Shown piece after piece: positions 36,243 to 43,912 of a stretch of 64,000 nucleotides of DNA. The DNA is from DASPLX01 sp035627375 (GTDB taxonomy: Bacteria > Pseudomonadota > Gammaproteobacteria > Burkholderiales > Burkholderiaceae_D), in NCBI GenBank assembly GCA_035627375.1, contig DASPLX010000006.1, forward strand, positions 32,924 through 96,923, in the 5' to 3' direction. Position 1 is the first letter of the stretch, and every line of letters begins with the position of its first letter. The notes below the pieces were generated by a model. That model was not told the origin of the DNA. It did not search any database and was given only the letters and a program-made list of their open reading frames with translations. A program made the position numbers and the translations under genes.

Positions 36243-37715
36243 ATGCGTATCCGAATCAATTTCGCAAAGCGATATGCGGTCCTGGCGGCGGCCTTCCTAT
36301 TCACGGTCCAGGCAGCTTTCGCGCAAAACGATAACACGCCGTCGGCGCAGAAAATCGCGGACAAGGTGGACGAGTATATGAATGCCGCCGTCAAGAATGA
36401 CCAATTCAGCGGTTCGGTTCTCGTCGCGAAGGACGGTTCGCCTTTCGTCAGCAAGGGCTACGGCATGGCGAACTACGAACTGAATGTACCGAACACCCCG
36501 AAGACCGTTTTCCGGATTGCCTCGCTTACGAAGCAGTTCACCGCGATGGCGATCGTGCAACTGCAGGAGCGCGGAAAGTTGAATGTAGGCGATTCGATCT
36601 GCCGGTATCTGGAAGACTGCCCTTCCGCCTGGCAGCCCGTCACGATCCGCCATCTTCTGACACATACCTCCGGCATCAAGAACTACTCGAGCCTTCCCGA
36701 TTGGGATGACAGAATTTCGCGGCTGCCCTATACGCGCACGGAATTCGTGAAGGTGTTTCGCGATATCCCGCTACAGTTCTCGCCCGGCGAGAAATTCGCC
36801 TACAGCAATTCGGGGTACTACCTGCTCGGCCTGATCATCGAGCGCGTATCGGGAAAGCGTTATCAGGAATTCTTGCGCGAGAATATTTTCGGGCCGCTGG
36901 CGATGAAGAATTCCGGCTACGCCGATCCTCCGACGCTTATCCCCAATCGCGCAACCGGCTATTACTGGGCGTCGAATTCGTTCGTCAATGCGCCGCTGTT
37001 GAACCTGAAGCTCTCATTCGCAGGAGGCGGGATTTATTCGACAACGGAAGACATGCTGTTGTGGGATAAGGCGCTTTATACGGAAAAGCTGGTCTCCCGG
37101 AAATCCTTGGAGGAGATTTTCACCCCGTTCCTGGGCGGATACGCTTACGGTTGGCGGATCGTCAAGATGCATGGCCGTACGATGGCAGGCCACAGCGGCA
37201 GCTTCGACGGCTTTTCGACCTTCATCGCCCGCTTTCCTTCGGAGCGCACGACCATCATCGTTCTGAGCAATAGCGATAGAACCTCCGCGGCCAAGGTCAG
37301 CAAGGATATCGCGGCGATTGTCTTCGGCGATTCCTATGAGCTGCCCAAGCCGCAGATCTCGGATGTTCTGTCCCTGGCTCTCGCCCAGAGAGGCATCGAC
37401 GCCGCCGAGCGGGAGTTTCGGGAGATACTGCGCGAACGGGCGGCCGATTACAACCTGGGCAATCAAGAGAAGGCGATCAACGAGCTGGGCTATGCCTTGC
37501 TCGAAGAACAAAGAGTGAAAGAGGCGATCAGGATTTTCACGTTGAACGTCGAGTTGGCTCCTCGATCGGCCAACGCCCATGACAGTTTGGCGGAGGCCTA
37601 TATGTTGAACGGAGATAAGCCCATGGCGATCGCCCACTACGCGAGATCCCTGGAATTGGATCCCGCCAACCAGAACGCGATCAAGATGTTGGAAAAGCTA
37701 CGGAAAATGAATTGA
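36243..37715 (+). CDS. periplasmic serine hydrolase, class C beta-lactamase/penicillin-binding family, with TPR tail
   Basis: 490 residues from ATG 36243 (AGGA 6-8 nt upstream), starting with a signal peptide (MRIRINFAKRY...AAFLFTVQAAFAQ). Catalytic motifs: SLTK near residue 93, YSN near 187 and HSG (MAGHSGSFDG) near 316, as in class C beta-lactamases and alkaline D-peptidases/esterases. Residues ~400-485 form TPR-like repeats (YALLEEQRVKEAIRIF, DSLAEAYMLNGDKPMAI). This arrangement is common in proteins labelled beta-lactamase family that are esterases or peptidases, so antibiotic hydrolysis is not claimed. A promoter with an internal palindrome lies just upstream. Confidence 0.9.
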   Translation: MRIRINFAKRYAVLAAAFLFTVQAAFAQNDNTPSAQKIADKVDEYMNAAVKNDQFSGSVLVAKDGSPFVSKGYGMANYELNVPNTPKTVFRIASLTKQFTAMAIVQLQERGKLNVGDSICRYLEDCPSAWQPVTIRHLLTHTSGIKNYSSLPDWDDRISRLPYTRTEFVKVFRDIPLQFSPGEKFAYSNSGYYLLGLIIERVSGKRYQEFLRENIFGPLAMKNSGYADPPTLIPNRATGYYWASNSFVNAPLLNLKLSFAGGGIYSTTEDMLLWDKALYTEKLVSRKSLEEIFTPFLGGYAYGWRIVKMHGRTMAGHSGSFDGFSTFIARFPSERTTIIVLSNSDRTSAAKVSKDIAAIVFGDSYELPKPQISDVLSLALAQRGIDAAEREFREILRERAADYNLGNQEKAINELGYALLEEQRVKEAIRIFTLNVELAPRSANAHDSLAEAYMLNGDKPMAIAHYARSLELDPANQNAIKMLEKLRKMN

Positions 37716-37997
37716 TCGATACCGGCAAAGCCGCCCTCAGGCTGCCGGAACTCGTTTCCGAAAACTAGGCGGGTCGCGAAGGTGCGGTTGGCGCCGGGCA
37801 AATGAACGCACCCTTACGGCTTCCGTCCGGGGGCGGCGTCATCGTCCGCGCCGTCGCCGGGCGACAGAACCGGCGTATCCGGAAAATATCAAACGCCAAA
37901 GTGGGACCCATGCGGGGGAATCCCGATGCCGTCACAGCCTGACCGTTAAGGCTGCCGGCTATCCGGTGAGATCGATCTGCGCTCGCAGGAGGATGCA
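37716..37997. other. intergenic region without a supported gene
   Basis: No convincing ORF on either strand. A short GTCGC-CGG-GCGAC hairpin is present near 37853-37865 but has no T-run. A - strand frame across this stretch is low-complexity and overlaps the patatin gene antisense, so it is not annotated. Confidence 0.5.
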
Positions 37998-38096
37998 ATG
38001 GTAATTCGGACGTTGGGCGGAGCGGAAGGCCGGCGAGAAAAAATATCGCTTGCGGCGACCGCCGGCATGGGCGGCATCGGCGATCATCGGCTCTGA
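37998..38096 (+). CDS. possible 32-residue leader ORF coupled to the patatin gene
   Basis: ATG 37998 is preceded by a strong ribosome binding site (AGGAGG, 5 nt spacing). The frame runs 32 codons to TGA 38094-38096, one base before the ATG of the patatin gene, which has no ribosome binding site of its own. The peptide starts MVIRTLGGAEGRREK and has no recognised motif. It most likely drives translational coupling rather than encoding a functional protein. Confidence 0.4.
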   Translation: MVIRTLGGAEGRREKISLAATAGMGGIGDHRL

Positions 38097-38097
38097 A

Positions 38098-39144
38098 ATG
38101 CGGCGGGACCCGGCACCCAAGGACATCGACATCGCCCTGCAAGGCGGCGGCGCGCATGGGGCATTTACCTGGGGTGTCCTGGACCGGCTGCTGGCGGAAA
38201 GGCAATTGCGCATCGATGGCATCAGCGGCACCAGCGCCGGGGCGATGAACGCGGTCGTACTGGCCGACGGGTTCTCGCGCGGCGGCGGCCCCGATGGCGC
38301 CCGGCAGGCGCTGCGCACCTTCTGGAAGGCCATCAGCTCGGCATCCCGCTTCAGCCCGTTGCAACGCACCTTCCTGGATCGGCTCCTTGGCAGCTGGATG
38401 CTCGATAATTCTCTCGGTTACTTCCTATTGCAATTCGCCGGTAGTCTGATATCTCCCTACGATTTCAATCCTTTCAATGTCAATCCGCTGCGCGAATTGT
38501 TATGCCGGCTCGTCGATTTCGATCGGGTAAGAACCTGTCATGGGCTGAACGTCTTCATCTCCGCCACCAACGTGCGCACCGGCACGGCGCGCATTTTCCG
38601 GCGGCACGAAATGGACGCCGACAAAGTGATGGCATCGGCTTGCCTGCCGCAGCTCTTTCAAGCGGTGGAAATCGACGGCGAAGCGTATTGGGACGGCGGC
38701 TATATGGGAAATCCCGCCTTGTTTCCGCTGATCGACGAGACCGAGGCGAATGACTTGATCATCATCCAGGTCAACCCCATCGTACGCAACGAAACGCCTC
38801 GCCGCGCCGCTGAAATCATGAACCGGCTGAACGAGATCACGTTCAACGCGAGCTTGATCAAAGAGATCGCCTCCATCCTGCTGATGAAGAAACTGATTGA
38901 CGAAGAGCACGTCAACCGGGTGAGTTACACGGATATGCGGCTGCATCGCATCGACGCGAATGACGAGCTCCAGCGGCTTGGCGTCGCGAGCAAGCTCAAT
39001 GCGGAATGGGCATTTATCGAGTATCTGCATGATATCGGCTATGCCGCGGCGGAACATTGGTTAACCGAAAATCTGCATCGGATCGGCGTCGAATCCACGC
39101 TCGATCTTTCCTGTCTCCACTTGGCGGAACGCCAGAACCGCTAA
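38098..39144 (+). CDS. patatin-like phospholipase/acyl hydrolase
   Basis: 348 residues from ATG 38098. Seen: oxyanion loop LQGGGAHGAF near residues 14-23, nucleophile motif GTSAG with Ser near 46, and catalytic Asp in WDGGYMGN near 199. These form the Ser-Asp dyad of patatin-family lipid acyl hydrolases. The C-terminal ~130 residues are helical (AAEIMNRLNEITFNASLI, MKKLIDEEHV), as in bacterial patatin proteins of this size. No signal peptide or membrane segment is apparent, so it is probably cytoplasmic or delivered another way. The start lacks a ribosome binding site and follows a 32-codon ORF by one base. The substrate is unknown. Confidence 0.9.
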   Translation: MRRDPAPKDIDIALQGGGAHGAFTWGVLDRLLAERQLRIDGISGTSAGAMNAVVLADGFSRGGGPDGARQALRTFWKAISSASRFSPLQRTFLDRLLGSWMLDNSLGYFLLQFAGSLISPYDFNPFNVNPLRELLCRLVDFDRVRTCHGLNVFISATNVRTGTARIFRRHEMDADKVMASACLPQLFQAVEIDGEAYWDGGYMGNPALFPLIDETEANDLIIIQVNPIVRNETPRRAAEIMNRLNEITFNASLIKEIASILLMKKLIDEEHVNRVSYTDMRLHRIDANDELQRLGVASKLNAEWAFIEYLHDIGYAAAEHWLTENLHRIGVESTLDLSCLHLAERQNR

Positions 39145-39159
39145 CGTCCGGGGGTTGAA

Positions 39160-39294
39160 ATGCCGTTCATCGATGTCGGCAAGGCATCCATCGGATTTTC
39201 CTCGGCACTTGTCATCGGCGTCATCACTGCCGCCATTGCCGCGCCGATGCGCCGCGGCCCCGTCCAGCGCAGCTCCGGGGCGTTACAACGATAG
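39160..39294 (+). CDS. possible 44-residue single-span membrane peptide
   Basis: ATG 39160 lies 15 nt after the patatin stop with a G-rich site (GGGG) 5 nt upstream. The frame encodes 44 residues: a short start (MPFIDVGK), one hydrophobic span (SIGFSSALVIGVITAAIAAP) and a basic tail (MRRGPVQR). Composition and spacing are what a real small membrane protein would show, but nothing else supports it. Confidence 0.35.
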   Translation: MPFIDVGKASIGFSSALVIGVITAAIAAPMRRGPVQRSSGALQR

Positions 39295-39314
39295 GCTTCG
39301 CCGGCCGACACGCG

Positions 39315-39599
39315 CTACAGCACGCCCTCCAATTCCTCCGCCATCATCACCGGCTCGAACTCGATCACCGAATACCTTGCGGCACCGGCAGCAACCAAAG
39401 GATCGGCATCAAATACCGCATTGACTTCTTCCAGTGTCGAGTGGCGGGACAAAATCACTCCTCCGACCCTTGGCTTCTTTCGTCCTCCGAGCATCAGCAC
39501 CCCTTTTTCATAGAACGACGCCAAATACTCGCGATGGGCCGGAACATATCTATCGACGATATCCAACGGCTGCACGAAAGTAAGATCAATCAGAAACAT
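39315..39599 (-). CDS. YciI-like protein
   Basis: 94 residues from ATG 39599, chosen for AGGAG 7 nt upstream. It has the YciI ferredoxin-like fold signatures: start MFLIDLTFVQPLD, conserved His in PAHREYL near 22-27, GGRKKPRVGGVIL, and the Asp-containing DADPLVAAG near 68-76. The family is poorly characterised; some members act as small dehalogenase-like or hydrolase-like proteins. It is divergent from an HxlR-type regulator with only ~70 nt between starts, so it is probably that regulator's target. Confidence 0.85.
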   Translation of the reverse strand: MFLIDLTFVQPLDIVDRYVPAHREYLASFYEKGVLMLGGRKKPRVGGVILSRHSTLEEVNAVFDADPLVAAGAARYSVIEFEPVMMAEELEGVL

Positions 39600-39612
39600 C
39601 GAACGCTCCTTG

Positions 39613-39641
39613 TTCACATGGTGCAAAGCATTCGCTACAAT
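39613..39641 (+). promoter_or_regulatory. promoter of the HxlR-type regulator
   Basis: TTCACA (39613-39618), 17 nt, TACAAT (39636-39641). The predicted start of transcription is near 39648, which rules against the in-frame ATG at 39618 and supports translation from ATG 39672. Confidence 0.45.
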
Positions 39642-39643
39642 AT

Positions 39644-39662
39644 CGCTTTTAATTTAGAAGCG
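39644..39662. promoter_or_regulatory. inverted repeat, likely operator between YciI and HxlR genes
   Basis: CGCTTTTAATTTAGAAGCG is an imperfect 19-bp palindrome (arms CGCTTTT/AGAAGCG, one mismatch, AT-rich centre). It overlaps the predicted transcript start of the regulator and lies in the shared divergent region, a standard position for winged-helix autoregulation. Confidence 0.45.
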
Positions 39663-39671
39663 CAACCCGGC

Positions 39672-40007
39672 ATGACTCTTCCGACGCCCGGATCACCTGT
39701 GCGGGGCTCCGCCTCAGGCCGTCCCATTATGGCTTTGCTCGATCTGTTGGGGCGTCGTTGGTCCATGCGCGTCCTTTGGGAGATCAACAATGCGCCATGT
39801 TCCTTTCGGGACCTCCAGGGCATTTGCGGAAAAATCTCTTCAAGCGTATTGAACACCCGCTTGCATGAACTAAGGGAAGCGGGGCTGGTGGAGCTGAGCG
39901 CACATGGATACCACCTGACGCCCTTGGGGAAAGAGTTGATGGTACTCATTGCTCCGTTACGGAAATGGTCGGAGAAATGGCGTAACGAGCTAGGAACTCG
40001 GACTTGA
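39672..40007 (+). CDS. HxlR-family winged-helix transcriptional regulator
   Basis: 111 residues from ATG 39672, typical for HxlR. Signatures: ALLDLLGRRWSMRVLWEI near the start of the fold, FRDLQGICGKISSSVLNTRL as recognition helix region, then HELREAGLVE and YHLTPLGKEL, the wing and family ending. Such proteins bind DNA as dimers and often respond to reactive carbonyls or oxidants. It is divergent from the YciI gene with a palindrome in between. Its 3' end overlaps the convergent membrane-protein gene by 18 nt. Confidence 0.9.
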   Translation: MTLPTPGSPVRGSASGRPIMALLDLLGRRWSMRVLWEINNAPCSFRDLQGICGKISSSVLNTRLHELREAGLVELSAHGYHLTPLGKELMVLIAPLRKWSEKWRNELGTRT

Positions 40008-40886
40008 TTCTGGCCGCCCCTCTTCCGACCGGCACCGATCAGCACGCATGGTCGAGCATCGATTGCGCTGCGCCAGATAAGTCATCAGGAAATAACCCAA
40101 TATCGGTCCGGCTCCGAAACCCAGCAACGGCATCGGAGTGAGCTGCTCGTACGCCAACCCGGCGAGCGTCAGATAATAGGCCGCCACTGCCCAAAGTCCC
40201 GGCTCGCCTCGAGAACGCGCTTGCCAAGCCGCCGCCGCGGGCACGAGCGCGACGCAGGAAAGCGCCGATGCGAGCCAGACGAAGCCTCCGCTCGCCGCGA
40301 CGTCGAGCACGCCTTCCACGTAGGCGACGGGGGCGAGCGTATCCGGCTGTCTCCATGCGGCGAACACGCTGGCAGCGAGGCCGAGAATAGCGATTCCTTT
40401 GGCAACCGGAGAGGCGCCGGAGCGAATGATGATCCATAGGGTGGCCAGGGAAAACGCGGTCGCCTGCGGGGCGTCCGGCTGCATGGCAAGTACGGCCGCG
40501 ACCATCGCGGCCGCCACGAGCCCCCAGGTCCGCGCCGAGCCGTCGCCTGCGCAAAGCCTGCCCAGCAAGATAAGCATCGCGGGAACCACGCAGGCCGCGG
40601 CATAGAGCCTAAAGCCGCCGAGGGACACCCAGCGCCGGGGCTCATCGCCTGCGCCAGCCGCCATGGGCAACAGGAGCATCATCGCAAGCGCGGCGAGGAG
40701 CCATAGGTTGGCTCGCTCCTTCAGCGCTCCCGCCGGTTTCCCCAGCGCCCAAAGACACCCCAGGACCGAAACGGCGGCCGCCACGCATTGAAGCACCATG
40801 GGCCCCCGCCCGGCACCTGCGGCAGACATGACGAACAGGCTTCCAATGAGCGCGGGAATGGCGGCGATGATGAGTGGAATATGCAT
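39990..40886 (-). CDS. integral membrane protein of unknown function
   Basis: 298 residues from ATG 40886 (GGGAAG ~9 nt upstream). About nine or ten hydrophobic segments cover nearly the whole length, from MHIPLIIAAIPALIGSLF to PLLGFGAGPILGYFLMTYLA. A short charged loop PRRWVSLGGFRLYA distantly recalls the FtsW/RodA family loop, but the protein is shorter and I would not assign it there. It follows the DUF1801 gene by 58 nt on the same strand. Confidence 0.7.
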   Translation of the reverse strand: MHIPLIIAAIPALIGSLFVMSAAGAGRGPMVLQCVAAAVSVLGCLWALGKPAGALKERANLWLLAALAMMLLLPMAAGAGDEPRRWVSLGGFRLYAAACVVPAMLILLGRLCAGDGSARTWGLVAAAMVAAVLAMQPDAPQATAFSLATLWIIIRSGASPVAKGIAILGLAASVFAAWRQPDTLAPVAYVEGVLDVAASGGFVWLASALSCVALVPAAAAWQARSRGEPGLWAVAAYYLTLAGLAYEQLTPMPLLGFGAGPILGYFLMTYLAQRNRCSTMRADRCRSEEGRPESSPSS

Positions 40887-40944
40887 AGAGATTACTTCCC
40901 CGGTGAAATGGCTGCGTGACCCATGTTTGGGTTCATAACAGGCT

Positions 40945-41409
40945 CTAGGCGCCGGATCGCCGATTCTCCGCGATCGCGGCTTGAATGAGGGCCTTGAACG
41001 CTTCGGCATCGAGCAGGTCGCCCTCGCGGATGTCGATGGCGCGCCGCGTGCCGCCCTCCAGGCTGGCGTTGAAAAGCCCGCACGGGTCTTCCAAGAAGGC
41101 GCCCCGGGCGAAGGTCAGCTTGACCGTCTGCTTATAGGCCTCGCCCGTGCAGACGATCCCGGCGTGGGACCATACGGGCACGCCCAGCGGATTGCTGGGC
41201 TTGGCCCATTTGCACTCCTCCACGATCTCCGGGTCCGCCTCGCGGATGAGGCGGCGAACCCGCGCCAGGGTCTCGGCGCGCCAGCCGCCGAGGGACCGGA
41301 TCCGCTCGTCGATCAGGCGGGAGGCCGGCACGGCCCCGCGTTCCGCATCCGCGCTTGGCCTGGTCTTCGCGTTTGCCTTCGGTTCCTTCCTCTTGGAATT
41401 CAGCGTCAT
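40945..41409 (-). CDS. DUF1801 / YdhG-like protein
   Basis: 154 residues from ATG 41409 (GGAG 8 nt upstream). After a basic, disordered start (MTLNSKRKEPKANAK), the DUF1801 fold covers the rest: LIDERIRSLGGWRAETLARV, EECKWAKPSNPLGVPVWSH, VKLTFARGAFLEDP and AIDIREGDLLD. The family resembles frataxin/CyaY in fold and its role is not established. It starts 42 nt after the type II thioesterase stop on the same strand, so read-through from the biosynthetic operon is possible, though function gives no reason to link them. Confidence 0.85.
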   Translation of the reverse strand: MTLNSKRKEPKANAKTRPSADAERGAVPASRLIDERIRSLGGWRAETLARVRRLIREADPEIVEECKWAKPSNPLGVPVWSHAGIVCTGEAYKQTVKLTFARGAFLEDPCGLFNASLEGGTRRAIDIREGDLLDAEAFKALIQAAIAENRRSGA

Positions 41410-41451
41410 GGTTCGTTCTCCAATTTGTCGTGAGCGTAAAGCTTTGCTCAA

Positions 41452-42231
41452 TCAGGAATGCGATCCCTTGCTCGATGTCACATAAGCGCCATCGAGCCAC
41501 CGTGAAAGCAGTGCCGTGATGGCGGTCCGGTGCGGATGGACGAAGAAGTGGTCCCCCGCGAATACGTGCTCTCGAATGGAATGCGTGGACTCCAGCCCCC
41601 ACCCCGCGGCACGCTGTGCATCGACATACGGATCGGCATCGCCGCGCACAACGTGAATCGGCAGCGACAACGGCGCCTCCGCGCGATATCGATAACGTTC
41701 GACCACCGCGAAGTCGGCGCGTATGCCGGGCAGAAGCAATTCCATCATTTCAGGATCGTCCAGCACTTCCGCCGGTGTGCCGTTGTAGTCGCGCAGGGCG
41801 GCGATGAGCTCCGCGTCCGGCAAGTCGTGCAAGCGCTTTTTCAGCGCGCGCGTCCGCGGCCCTTCCGCGCCGGAAACCCATAGGCGCTCCGGCTGCGGCA
41901 GCCGCTTGCGGCGCATGATGCGCGCCACTTCGAACGCCAATAAGGCGCCCATGCTATGGCCGAAGAAAACGAACGGCTTGTCCAGGCGCTGCGCGACCAC
42001 GGCGGCCACGCTTTCCGCCAGCGCTTCCATCTCGAAGAACGGTTCCTCGAACAGGCGCCTGCCGCGCCCCGGCAGTTGCAGGGCGCATACTTCGACATCG
42101 GGTCCCAGTTCGGCTTGCCACTCCGCGTAATCGGCCACGCCGCCTCCCGCATAGGGAAAGCAAAACAAGCGTACCGATCCGGATGCATCGGCTGGCTCGT
42201 GAAACCAGTTGGCGGTCGAATTCACATTCAC
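41452..42231 (-). CDS. type II thioesterase of the NRPS/PKS operon
   Basis: 259 residues, GrsT/TycF type. GTG 42231 is supported by GAGGTG 7 nt upstream. Signatures: FCFPYAGGG near the start, nucleophile GHSMGA near residue 92, acid in RGDADPYV near 199, His in AGDHFFV near 227. Such editing enzymes remove wrong or stalled acyl groups from carrier proteins. It is separated by 27 nt from the phosphopantetheinyl transferase gene and is the last gene clearly belonging to the assembly-line operon. It is the third thioesterase in the operon, the other two being in-line domains. Confidence 0.93.
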   Translation of the reverse strand: MNVNSTANWFHEPADASGSVRLFCFPYAGGGVADYAEWQAELGPDVEVCALQLPGRGRRLFEEPFFEMEALAESVAAVVAQRLDKPFVFFGHSMGALLAFEVARIMRRKRLPQPERLWVSGAEGPRTRALKKRLHDLPDAELIAALRDYNGTPAEVLDDPEMMELLLPGIRADFAVVERYRYRAEAPLSLPIHVVRGDADPYVDAQRAAGWGLESTHSIREHVFAGDHFFVHPHRTAITALLSRWLDGAYVTSSKGSHS

Positions 42232-42258
42232 CTCATTTCACCTCGCGTAAGCGGCGAT

Positions 42259-42987
42259 TCAGGACGGACACCGCGCCGCTTCGACGGCCAGCAGCGTCAT
42301 GCACATGTCATCCTCGAATCGATAATCGATGCAAAAGCGCCCCTCGGGCACTCCCGCCGGATAGGGCCGCAGGCAAAGCGACAGCGTTAGAGCGCGGTCG
42401 CCGATCGCATGCAGCCGCGCATCATGGAATTCCATGATCTGTCCGCATAACGGATATACCGCCTTGTACAGCGCTTCCTTGGCGGAAAACACCAGGGTCA
42501 GGAAACGCTCTCGCGACCAGCCGGCGGGCCGCAAGTCCATTTCATCCTCCACCACCAGCATGCCGCCGATCTGCGCCGCGGTCTCGGCATCCAGCATGCG
42601 CTCGACATCGATGCCGACCGCGCCATAGCGTTCGCGACGCGCGGCGACGGCGACCGCCAGTCCGTCCGCATGGCTGATGCTGCCGACTCCGCCCGGCGGC
42701 CAACGCGGGCTGCGATCGGAATTGATCTCGACCGGCGCCGGCAGGCCTATCGCGCTCAGCGAAGCCTGCGCGCAATAGCGGCCCGCCAGGTACTCCGCCT
42801 GCCGCTTGGGCACGGCGCGCTCCAGGGCGGCGGGCAAGCGCGGCGTCATTGCCGGCGCGGGATGCGGCGCGGAATGCAAGACGCCGCCGGCCAAGCCGTC
42901 GTCGTCATAGGCGTAGCGGCAATACGTCAGGTGCAAATCGCGGTCGGCGAGCGGCCAGTCGGCCGCCGCGGGCGTCAAGGTGATCAT
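42259..42987 (-). CDS. 4'-phosphopantetheinyl transferase (EntD/Sfp superfamily)
   Basis: 242 residues from ATG 42987. It carries the three family signatures: GSISHADG near residue 103, AVGIDVE near 126 (Mg-binding Asp/Glu) and FSAKEALYKAVYP near 170, with WPPG ahead of the first as in EntD-like enzymes. It converts apo carrier proteins to holo form by adding the coenzyme A arm and would activate the seven-plus carrier domains encoded upstream. The gene lies 21 nt after the hydroxylase gene, in the operon. Confidence 0.93.
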   Translation of the reverse strand: MITLTPAAADWPLADRDLHLTYCRYAYDDDGLAGGVLHSAPHPAPAMTPRLPAALERAVPKRQAEYLAGRYCAQASLSAIGLPAPVEINSDRSPRWPPGGVGSISHADGLAVAVAARRERYGAVGIDVERMLDAETAAQIGGMLVVEDEMDLRPAGWSRERFLTLVFSAKEALYKAVYPLCGQIMEFHDARLHAIGDRALTLSLCLRPYPAGVPEGRFCIDYRFEDDMCMTLLAVEAARCPS

Positions 42988-43008
42988 GGCGCGCGCAGGT
43001 CGATCGGC

Positions 43009-43872
43009 TTACGATGCCGCCGGCGTTTCCGCCTCGACGGACGATCCGGACGGAACGCTCTTCTTCGCGGTCCGCCACGGCGTGAACACCTGGGAAAACG
43101 CATTGTGCGGGCCATCGTCGCCTTCGACGCCGGTCGCGGGCCACTCGTCCTTCTCCGGATGGCGCAAGGTGCCGAACAGCCAGTCGTAGACGGGAAAGAA
43201 TTGGGCGTAATTGCGGTTGTAGTAGGTCTCGGAGCGGCCGTGATGGATGCGGTGATTCTGCGGACCGACGAATACCCATCCCAGCTTCCCGAGCGACAGC
43301 TTGATATTGGCGTGGGAGAACATGAACCATCCCCAGAACAGCACGTAGGCGCCGATATTCGGCAACAAGGTTTCGCCGCATATCAAGGTGGTCGGGAACG
43401 AGGCCAGCACGCTGCCGATGATGCCCGCTCCCAGGCTATGCCGGACGGAGGTCGATGAATCCATCGTTGCATCGTTGTGATGCACCCGATGGAAAATCCA
43501 GAACAGGGGAACGGCATGCTGGGCGCGATGCGCCCAGTAATGGAAGAAGTCGTAGACCAGCGCGAACACCAGCGTGGCGAGCACGATGCCGATCCAGCCC
43601 TGCGCCTTCCAATCGGGCAGCAGCCAGGGAATCAGTCCATGGTGTCCGAGCCAGCTCTCGACCGGCCGCAACGCCATGCCGGCCAGGTACATGCCGAGCG
43701 ATTGGATCAGCATGACCAGGAGGTTGTATCCGCGATTGACGAGACCGCCCGTCGGCCCCTCCCCCCACACGGCCTCGAGGAGCCAGAAGGCGGCGACCAC
43801 GGCGGCCAGTTGCGCGGTGTAGGTCAGCGTACCCATGCCTACCTTGCTGATTTCATTCCAGATGTCGAGCAT
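43009..43872 (-). CDS. fatty acid hydroxylase / sterol desaturase superfamily membrane enzyme
   Basis: 287 residues from ATG 43872 (GGGAG 7-8 nt upstream). Several hydrophobic spans and the complete histidine clusters of the diiron membrane hydroxylases: HYWAH near residue 110, HRVHH near 128 and NHRIHH near 207. The reaction would be oxygen-dependent hydroxylation or desaturation of a lipid-like or membrane-held substrate. Between the NRPS-PKS gene (40 nt) and the phosphopantetheinyl transferase gene (21 nt), it is very likely a tailoring step on the product or on an acyl precursor (inference). Confidence 0.9.
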   Translation of the reverse strand: MLDIWNEISKVGMGTLTYTAQLAAVVAAFWLLEAVWGEGPTGGLVNRGYNLLVMLIQSLGMYLAGMALRPVESWLGHHGLIPWLLPDWKAQGWIGIVLATLVFALVYDFFHYWAHRAQHAVPLFWIFHRVHHNDATMDSSTSVRHSLGAGIIGSVLASFPTTLICGETLLPNIGAYVLFWGWFMFSHANIKLSLGKLGWVFVGPQNHRIHHGRSETYYNRNYAQFFPVYDWLFGTLRHPEKDEWPATGVEGDDGPHNAFSQVFTPWRTAKKSVPSGSSVEAETPAAS

Positions 43873-43912
43873 CGTGTTTCTCCCTATTGTTATCTACGTG
43901 ATGTAATGCGCC

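Noticed and set aside
36243..37715. Calling the serine hydrolase an antibiotic-resistance beta-lactamase
   Set aside because: The motifs fit the broad class C/penicillin-binding superfamily, and the TPR tail is typical of esterase or peptidase members. Nothing shows activity on beta-lactams.
37765..38364. 199-codon - strand frame overlapping the patatin start
   Set aside because: Low-complexity Pro/Arg/Ala translation, antisense to the patatin active-site region, no RBS.
39441..39671. Upstream extension of the HxlR frame
   Set aside because: It would overlap the YciI gene and the regulator's own promoter. ATG 39672 gives the family's usual length.
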